Shown here: one piece after another, positions 56,496 to 64,000 of the stretch | Position numbering within the stretch: the first letter of the stretch is position 1 | How the letters are laid out: each line of letters starts with the position of its first letter | Origin: Ophioderma brevispina | Lineage: Eukaryota; Echinodermata; Ophiuroidea; Amphilepidida; Ophiodermatidae | Direction of reading: 5' to 3' | DNA length: 64,000 nucleotides | NCBI GenBank assembly: GCA_023653785.1 | Contig: JAMKCH010014212.1 | Location: 124,001-188,000 of the forward strand | Notes under the pieces: model-generated | The model's database searches: none | Seen by the model: the letters and a program-made list of their open reading frames with translations, nothing else | Told to the model about the DNA's origin: nothing | Position numbers and translations under genes: made by a program

Positions 56496-57622
56496 CACAC
56501 TTCGACCAACAATGTGGGGTTTACTCAACTTGGCCTAAGAGGAGGGTTGCTCGTTTTTAAATCAACATTCCTTTATACCGGTCAGCGCATTACTCGCACT
56601 AAACTTTTCTTATTTCTGTCTTCGAGTATAACAAAAACTAATTGGCTATTTTGACTATCCTGGAGAATTTCATAGGGGTTGTATAAACTATTGAGTGAAG
56701 AATTCAATCTATGCGCCACGTACCATTAAATCTGGAAGACATTTGTTACACACCCGCTTGTCAGCTTTTTCTTTCAATGTTTGTTTATATATATGTGGTT
56801 TCGAATGTGTCTGTTTGCTCCACGTGTTCATGCATTTAGTTCGCCAGCTGGTCATGAAAATCGCAATGTAGATGTTTGTTGACTTTACACCCACCCCACT
56901 TAAAGGCGTCGAATTAAAGAAGATGAACAAAACGATGGCTGTACTGTCTAGGTTTTATGTGATTGATTAGAGTAAGACGTAGATTAAATAAAAAGATCAA
57001 GATAGGCACGTATAATGTGCCGCGCGGGGTTTTAGAACTAGAAAAGGTTTAAGATTATGTCCAAAATAAAGGTGAAGCAACGTGTTTTTAGGAAACACTT
57101 TGGGTTTTGTATGATTGATTACCAGACTAACAAACTTCAAGTTATCTGACTGCACGACTGTGAAGTTTGCACCTTTTCGAGGCATTTTGAAAATAACGGC
57201 TCCGAATTCAGAGATAAAGTGATGGCTTTTAACTTTTTGTCACAGATCTATTGTTTTCATATAACATTCACGCATGTGTGAAAATGCCATGAACAAGTTC
57301 TTAGGGGAAATGGTTTTCGTCCCGGCCTCTTTCAGCTTCATCGTTTTCAGTTATGTTAGCATACCTACACTAGCTGTTTTTTACCAAAAATTGCTGAGTT
57401 TTAGAATTTTCCGATTTATCAACTGATAGGGCTTTTGGATATTAAGCTTAATCATATCAGAAAACAGATTTCGCCCACATACTGACACAGAGCGCATGCA
57501 ATTTTGTTGTGTTAAATTATCTCATAAGGCAGCTATTCACTATTTTCTTCTTCAATCGCCAACTCTGATGTTTTCATTGCAATCTTTAACTCCACGATAA
57601 AATAATAATGAAGTAAAATTTT

Positions 57623-57705
57623 ACGCCTGGAGTGGGGATCGACCCCACGATTTTCGGATTACAAGAAGAGCGCTCATAGAAGCACACCAAACAATCCGAG
57701 CCGGC
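57623..57705 (-). repeat. tRNA-Thr-like SINE head
   Basis: On the minus strand GTGGGGTCGATCCCCAC forms a perfect five-pair T arm. Upstream, CTTGTAA gives a UGU (Thr) anticodon loop, and TTGTTTGGTGTGC sits where an A box would be. The acceptor and anticodon stems do not close well, so it is a SINE head or decayed tRNA copy. Confidence 0.6.
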
Positions 57706-57854
57706 AGAACACCGCTCTTTTGTAATACTCAAATAAACACATAAACGGAATAAAGCGCACACATACTCACGAAGCTTCATGAATAGCGCCGCTATGAGAC
57801 GAGTTGAAAATATCTGATCCAGGACCACATCTTCGGGCCAAAAACTCATATCAG

Positions 57855-58165
57855 CGAAGTGCCCGGTTCGAGTCCCGGCGGGGCTATTTGCTGAGATTTA
57901 ATTTGGATATTAAATTCTCGATTTGATTTGTATAAGAACTATTGGTTAAAACTGGAATTCCGCTCTCCCGGTGGTTCATATGGACTTGGGCAAACGAACC
58001 ATGAGAATACCCAGTCCTTCGGAGGGGACGTTAAGCCGTCGGTCCCTTGTACATGGAGAATCATGCCTGTATATCTAATCGCAGCTAGTTTCGATAAGAC
58101 ACTGGAAATCAGTGTCTGGGCACTGAATGATTTACCTAGGCTAAAATATGACCCCAAAGAAGTTA
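57855..58165 (+). repeat. SINE with B box and GGGACGTTAAGCC body
   Basis: GCCCGGTTCGAGTCCCGGCG is a strong B box/T arm (four of five T-stem pairs), followed by GGGGCTATTTGCTGAGATT. The body carries GAATACCCAGTCCTTCGGAG, then GGGGACGTTAAGCC..CGGTCCC (a GGGAC/GTCCC stem). The 5' A box is not found, so the copy is 5' truncated or rearranged with the minus-strand tRNA-like piece beside it. Unit A lacks this segment. Confidence 0.65.
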
Positions 58166-60884
58166 TTTAAGTCTTGAGGAAAAGTCGTTTAATTCTAATG
58201 AGTTTAAACTAATAATTTAAAATCGAAAACGACTAATTTAATCAAATGAAATTTGGTTCGATGTAGCATTGGGAGTCCGTAACCGATCACGTTCTAATTA
58301 ACTATTTCCTATAAAATTCCCTCAACGGTTAAAGGAGCATTATGAGCCTCGTCCCTCCCGAAGGCTCACACCATCAAACTTCAGATTTAGGTATTATTGA
58401 AAACCTTTCATAAACTAAATTACGTCAGCTTTTTATAACATGTTCATTTAGTTTTATGATATTGGAAGAATGCAGTTCTTTAAATATAAAAGATTTGTAA
58501 TTGTATAAACAATTTAATGTGGAGTGCTAAGCTAACAGTATTGCCCTTGTTACATTTGCCCACTAATTACGCAACCAAATGCCAAACATTGTCAAATAAG
58601 GCAAGACGAACAATTTGACACCAGTTGCAACAAAATCGGAGCACTGGGTAAGCTTTACCCCAGCATAACCTTAAAACTTAATACGGCTGTACCCGTTTTT
58701 AATCCTTGTAACGAAACCAATGTATTGGTGTAAATTTACACACAATATAACCTGGTTTCAAAATTTCCGCCGTACAAATTTTGCTCCCTTATTTTACAAA
58801 ATTAACTACATTTCCCAGAGGTTGGAAAAATTATGGATCGGCATCCTTCAAACTACAGAAAAATGTAGGAAATAGGAGCGCTTCTTTCTGGAAATGTCCT
58901 CGTTTCTCTTTAAAGCATAAAAGCTAGAACACCGAGCAAACACTTAATGAATTTGGATTACAAAATTACTCGCCTCATACTCGTACCGCTCCAAAAATTG
59001 CAAACGAATTGCAAGCAGAGAAATTGTTATTTTGACAGATTAAGAATAACATTCAGCATGCTGCAAGTAAACTTGAATGTGTTTAGTTTAAACAGGGGTC
59101 GCTGAAGCCAGCCTGTATTATTAAAATCAACTTGACAGGGCTCTTTCACAGTAATGCTTACAGTTCTTTAGCGGGAATTTGAGATTAACCAATAGGAGTT
59201 ACATGTTAAAACATTAACCCTTCAGATAGGTTTCAGTATAGGGCACGAGTCCGTGTTTTATGATAATTAACATAGTTTAGTTAATAACATAAGCCCATGA
59301 GATGAATGGTTTTTGAGGAGTAATTTGATGATTTTTTATAGAATGTTTTGTTATGTCTTTCAGTTACGTTACTAAGCGTCGATAACGCCGCTAGTACATC
59401 TGTAAGACAAACAAAATACATACATTTTACAAGCGAAGTGTTAAATGAAAGAGTAAGACCTAGGCAACAAAAATGTATATTTCGAAAACTTTCAAATTCA
59501 TCGGACTTTGGCACAATATTGATCGAAAGACATGCCGAGATACGTAATCTAACAAACAAACTCTTGCATCTTGCAACTCTTGCACATGGTCAAGACAACC
59601 ATGATGATCGTCGAAGATTACATTAACTGAATTAACTTAAAAGGGGATCATGAAATTTAAATTAATTATGTCAAATGTTAAAGCTTTTATGTGCAATAAC
59701 AGAATATTTGCAAATAATAATATATCTATTGGAGTATAAGTTTGGATTTTTAAATTTATAGATTTAGTTACAAACACATCCCCTCCAAACGAAACGATGC
59801 CATCGACAATAATGTAAGAAGTGATTCGAATAAAATATATATCAGACTATAAATGATGTTGAAGATCGAATATTAACAGTAAGAGAAAACAAATCGTAGT
59901 CGGGACTAATAGTTTGCCGCCAGTTTTGAGGAACAAGTCAACATTCGACATCGTACGGAATAACAACTGTCTTTCATATGCACCACTAAAAATCCACGCT
60001 TTTCATATGATTTTATGAACCAATTTCTCTTATACTAAGTGTGTTTGTCACAGATGCTCGTGTAGGATTTATGAACAACCCGAGGAAGTAACGTAAGGAA
60101 AGGAAAAGAAAGAAAAGAAATCTACGAGGAATTATCAAGACACCAAGAGGCTTCATATTTATAGGTAATTTCTTCAGATTGCTATTATCAGGAACTAGAT
60201 AAAGTTACTTTCAAACTAAAATTATGCCGAAACAGATTTTTCTTTTGTTTAGCTTTGGGCTTGCGTTGAATCTAAAACCCATAATTATCAAGATTTTCTT
60301 TTTCATGTGGGACTTTGTATGTTTTGCTGCAAGGGAGCACAGGTGTAAATGGCAAATGGATATGAGTCTAAGCTGTATGAGATATGGAACAGGCTTTCAT
60401 TCTTTACCACATACGCGCCCATTGGAATGTCATTATTCTTCCAGCTTCTAAAGTAATGCATTTACGCTCTCGGCGCCTTTTGAAATTCAAATAGCATTTG
60501 TGTTTGTTTTCGTTGTTCATTTTCTTTTTTTTACAGATTTAGCATGAAACTTTTACTTAATAAGCTAAGGTAACATTTAACATTAACAATGGCAGGAAAT
60601 ACTAAGTAATTCCCACTTTATGAAATCAATAGTAAAGTGCACTATTCAAAATGTGGATTTTTTCATTAACCATAATGCATATCATATCAAGATTCAGTAA
60701 GTACAAATCTGTCGTTTTAATTAAATGCTGAAGGCTTGGATTGTGCACTATTCTATTCATGTCTAATGTCATTCCCATAGATTACCATGCTTTGTAAACT
60801 CGAATATAAACGCCAAAATGTGACACTATTCTACTTTTCTTCTAACATAACCAAATTGTTAACTTATTTACTTTCATAAAGGGG

Positions 60885-61175
60885 CAAGAGGAGGTTTTCT
60901 GAGGATGCAAAGGTTTTCTCTAACTTTGCACTTGATTAGTTGTAGAAAACTTACCGATAAAGTTTCAGATGTTATTAGACAAAACAATGTAGAACAAAAA
61001 ACATGCACCTGTTGCTATCCTAAACGGCTCTATAGATAGCAAAATAATAAATATATTTTTATTGTATAAAACACATCTTTTGCAGCTTTGTTCACTTCAG
61101 GTGTAATACATTGGTAAGCAATTCTTATATACAAACAAATTGGTTAGAAAAAAAACGGGGGCTGGAAATGTTTGA
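60885..61175 (+). repeat. Family R, copy in unit B
   Basis: GGCAAGAGGAGGTTTTCTGA, GAAAACTTACCGATAAAGTT, TGCTATCCTAAACGGC and GTTCACTTCAGGTGTAATAC in family order. Truncated at the far end. Confidence 0.7.
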
Positions 61176-61194
61176 AGAAATGAATAGTTTAGAA

Positions 61195-61285
61195 TTAACT
61201 CGACGAAGAAGACGATAATGATTTGATGATATTAATGTAAATAATAATGATGATGTGACGATGACGATAAGATTTAATGTAACAG
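61195..61285. repeat. (GAT)/(GAC)-rich tract
   Basis: GACGAAGAAGACGATAATGA and AATGATGATGTGACGATGAC. Simple-sequence character only. Confidence 0.7.
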
Positions 61286-62115
61286 TAGGCGTGCTCCTTT
61301 TTAAATAACTTCCTCTATACCGGTCAGCACATTATTCGCATTAAAATGTTTATTTCTGTATTTGATATACCAAAAAACTTATTCGACTTTCCAGGCTAAT
61401 TTCCATAGGGGTTGTAAAAACTATCGATGACAGTGAAGATTCAATCTATGCGTAATGTACCCTTAAAACGGTTTAAAATTGTAACACCCGTCTGTGTTGA
61501 TTCATGTGATTTCGAAGGTCTGTATGCTCTGCGTGTTCACGCATTTGGTTACGCCAGCTGGTCATGACAATCGCAATGCAGAGTTTGTTGACTTTACACT
61601 CATCGTGCTAAAGGCGTCAGTAAGAAGTATTGCATAAAACGATGGCTGCACTGTTTAGGTTTCATGTGATTGATAGAGCATGATTAGGGTAAGGAGTAGA
61701 TTAAATAAAAAGATCAAGATGCACGTATAAGTGCCGCGCGGGGTTTAGAACTAGAAAAAGGTTTAAGATTATGTCCAAGAATAAAAGCGAAGCAACGTGT
61801 TTTCAGGAACACTTTTTGGGTTTGTATGATGGGACTATGGTGCCAGTGGATTAAAATGATAAAATTAAAGTGAGATATGAGGGTTATATTATCTAGAAAA
61901 GTAGTCCTTGTAATTGAGGGTAAGCAGATGAGAACGATAAAATGTAAAACAAATCAATGGAGTGTCAAAACAATTGTTTAAATGAATAGGCCAGCAAAAT
62001 AGAATGAATGCTGCCTTAACCCAACCTAAGGGAAAAAGAAAAAGTAAAACACCCCCAACAAGAATTGTATTGAGAACTACACACTTAAAAAACAACATAT
62101 CAAAAGTCTACTAAA

Positions 62116-62290
62116 ATGAAAGGAAACCCACGAACCACCCTCACCTACGACCCCCCCCCTACCACCAACTCCTCCCTCTCTAACCCACAGCGATCACCCC
62201 CACACCCTTCACCACAACCACCTCCTATTCCATTACCCCGTATCCCCCACACCTTCCCGCTCAACTTACTCCACAACTTCCAATTCACCG
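62116..62290. repeat. C-rich low-complexity tract
   Basis: ACGACCCCCCCCCTACCACC and CCACCTCCTATTCC-type sequence. The 104-codon Pro-rich frame across it (62116-62430) is explained by composition; no domain is seen. Confidence 0.7.
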
Positions 62291-63550
62291 CCCACTATCG
62301 AGGTTTGACTTTTCCCTCTGTGGAACATATATTTTTAAGGGGTAAGGTAATTACAGGAGTCAAAAGTTATGGTCAAAATAGGGTTTCAAGGTCACATGGG
62401 GGTAAATTTTCAGATATATCCGTTCGTTAAAAAATGTGTTCAAAGTTCGTTAATGGTCAGAACCCGAAATATACTGTTGCACCATCTATAATATTGTTGC
62501 TAGTTGGAACGCAGGAAATGTGACTGGGGCTACAGGTCTATGGGAGGTCATGTCATAGCTCTGTAATCTTATATAGAAAGTTAAAACAAGAATCTAATTT
62601 TACATTTATTATCTAGTGGACAAAAACAAATTTAACAGTTTACAACTCAGTCCGATCAAAATCGGACCATTCTGTGAATTTTACCCCAGGATGACCTTGA
62701 AACTGTTATGAGCCTATTGTACTTAAAACTATAAAACCGCGTAGATAGGGCAAACTATACCTTTTTTTAAACTTAGGAGTAGCCCAATAATTGGTACCTC
62801 AAATTTAAATCAATCGAACAATTTCTAATTTTTACCCATGTACAAGTTACCCTTTTCTACATTTTCCAATAGGTTGATTTTGGTAGACATTTTATATATA
62901 TTATTTTTGACTATTTCAGAGTAATGAACACCCAAAAATGGTTTCTGTTGCAATTGTGTGGGGTCAAACCATACAATTATTGGCTCAAAAGCAACACCCC
63001 TGATCATATATTCTAAGTTTAGTAGGCACTAGGTGATTTTCAAACTGTTTCAAGAGTTTCAAATGTATACAGAATGATACAGGAAGCTCTCAAAACACAA
63101 AAAAAACCGTATATTTTGCTTAGCACCTTCAGTTGCGGAATATTACGGTTTTTGTTGTCTCCATATTCAGCAATACTTGTAAGCTATGATTCAAAGTAAT
63201 TTCTTAATTTCTTTATTTATCACAAGGAACAGTTTGCCCGGAAGATTTGGTAATCTTGAGTCAGATAAGCCTACGATTTCTTTTATTATGAAGCGCTGGA
63301 TAGATTTGGGACGAAAACGTACGAGAGAAACCGGTGTAAAGAAACGAGTGTCCCCATGGGAGAGTGTCCTAGCTACCATAGCAACATGTACGGAATAAAC
63401 CGTGAATCTTGTAGACGATGTCATTTGGGTACAGTGTGAAACAATGAGGCATAGAGCACTCAATGGAGAACCAATAGACAGATGGGTGGTAGGACCTCAG
63501 TCACCACTGTAGTATATGACACCGGCAATCGGCAAACCACAAGGTTTCTT
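62290..63550. other. Non-coding stretch with dispersed-repeat words
   Basis: TTTTACCCCAGGATGACCTT near 62680 and GGGCAAACTATACCTTTTT near 62747 recall the families at 35.58 and 27.6 kb. A 70-codon plus-strand frame at 63186-63398 (later part RWIDLGRKRTRETGVKKRVS) has no recognised homologue. Confidence 0.4.
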
Positions 63551-63551
63551 A

Positions 63552-64000
63552 CTACGTGAATCAAAAAAAATGTGCAAGGATGGCAGATGACTTGACCCTT
63601 GATAAAATCACTGAATATAGATTTGTTGTTGTTTTAATAATCAAATTTATATACTTCCAAATGTTGAAAAAATGAAAGAAAATCGCTTAAAAAATAAGCA
63701 AGATAGACCAATTTGGTAAGAACACCCCTTTTTCCTCCATTCCAATGGGATTTATACAGTTAAGCGATACAATTACGGGGCACAAACATTCATAACATTA
63801 TGAAAGTATTTAATGATGACCCATGCTATTTTTTTAAAATGATCTATGAATAGCCATAATCCTTTATTATGTTTATTGATCTTCAAAAGGAATTTAATGT
63901 TCACACAAAATATCATCCAATTAATCCTGATGTGTAAATGAAAAGGGTTTCAAGTTCAGCACTACTACTATAATTCAGGTATCGATACAAGCTATGCCAA
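63552..64000. mobile_element. MITE family C, copy 2, cut by window edge
   Basis: CTACGTGAATCAAAAAAAAT after TA (63550-63551), then GTGCAAGGAT, ATACTTCCAAATGTTGAAAA, GACCAATTTGGTAAGAACAC and CATTCCAATGGGATTTA. The inner part matches the reverse complement of 17.9-18.1 kb, so the middle is oriented opposite to the first copy. The far end lies outside the window. Confidence 0.9.

Larger units (their letters stand above)
42293..57121 (+). repeat. Tandem duplication, unit A (interrupted by a 7.4-kb insertion)
   Basis: Unit A starts with AGACTAACAGACTTAAATAT, corresponding to 57123 in unit B. Without the 42344-49776 insertion it continues from 49777 with text collinear to unit B: ACCTTTTCGAGGCATTT (49.79 / 57.17 kb), GTCCGTAACCGATCACG (51.37 / 58.27), CCCACTAATTACG (52.31 / 58.56), CAGGGGTCGCTGAAGC (54.47 / 59.09), ATTATGCCGAAACAGATTTT (55.50 / 60.22), and GTGCCGCGCGGGGTTT (57.02 / 61.73). 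The copies are diverged, with indels and repeat insertions on each side. Confidence 0.9.
57122..61830 (+). repeat. Tandem duplication, unit B
   Basis: Directly follows unit A and repeats its order of blocks with spacing differences; the offset to unit A is about 7.39 kb at the left and 4.6-4.8 kb through most of the unit. The left junction is the AGACTAACA word also seen at 42293. Homology ends near GTTTGTATGATGGGAC (61830). It carries a SINE (57.6-58.17 kb) that unit A lacks. No gene is recognised in the unit. Confidence 0.9.

Noticed and set aside
57623..57705. Functional tRNA-Thr gene
   Set aside because: T arm is perfect, but acceptor and anticodon stems do not pair; better seen as a SINE head or relic.
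62116..62430. 104-codon proline-rich frame
   Set aside because: Produced by a C-rich low-complexity tract; no start context, domain or splice evidence.

Overview
This window looks like a gene-poor, repeat-saturated stretch of an AT-rich animal nuclear genome. No bacterial, plastid or mitochondrial organisation is visible. There are no long open frames: the longest is 215 codons and sits inside a mobile insertion. What can be recognised is degenerate non-LTR retrotransposons, a Tc1-like DNA transposon, many foldback/MITE-type elements, tRNA-derived SINE pieces, microsatellites and segmental duplications. Frequent TAGGCCTA-type words, abundant foldback elements and a SINE body with a GGGACGTTAAGCC motif make me favour a marine invertebrate, perhaps an echinoderm or hemichordate. 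That is an inference from style, not proof.

Layout. 1-10 kb: a degenerate ~40-bp minisatellite, a TA-flanked ~850-bp MITE (family A) abutting a possible coding exon (minus strand), a 700-bp (TAC)n tract, SINE fragments, a 0.5-kb direct duplication (7.9 and 9.6 kb), and a tRNA-like SINE split by a 154-bp foldback element with a 9-bp target duplication. 10-20 kb: foldback elements, MITE family B, a reverse-transcriptase remnant (minus, 13.3 kb), an 861-bp MITE (family C) and a second family A copy. 20-25 kb: a tandemly repeated unit interrupted by a dead LINE (21.1-23.6 kb) and then a cluster of palindromic elements. 26-31 kb: MITE B again, a foldback element and a Tc1-like DD34E transposase pseudogene (minus), of which a 0.64-kb part is duplicated and ends in a 20-bp A run. 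32-41 kb: a second LINE remnant (minus), a possible first exon, MITE D with a 6-bp target duplication, and a 204-bp tandem repeat.

42.3-61.8 kb is one structure. A unit of several kb is present twice in tandem: unit A at 42.29-57.12 kb and unit B at 57.12-61.83 kb. Unit A is interrupted by a 7,433-bp insertion (42344-49776) flanked by a perfect 10-bp duplication; unit B preserves the empty site. The insertion contains two diverged inverted arms and GC-rich, dissimilar ends. I regard this as the most interesting object here. The last kilobases are unremarkable until a third family C copy that runs off the right edge.

No host gene can be named. Two candidate host exons (1817-2054 minus and 33737-33797 plus) are offered at low confidence. 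Repeat boundaries were read by eye; those given without a target-site duplication are approximate.
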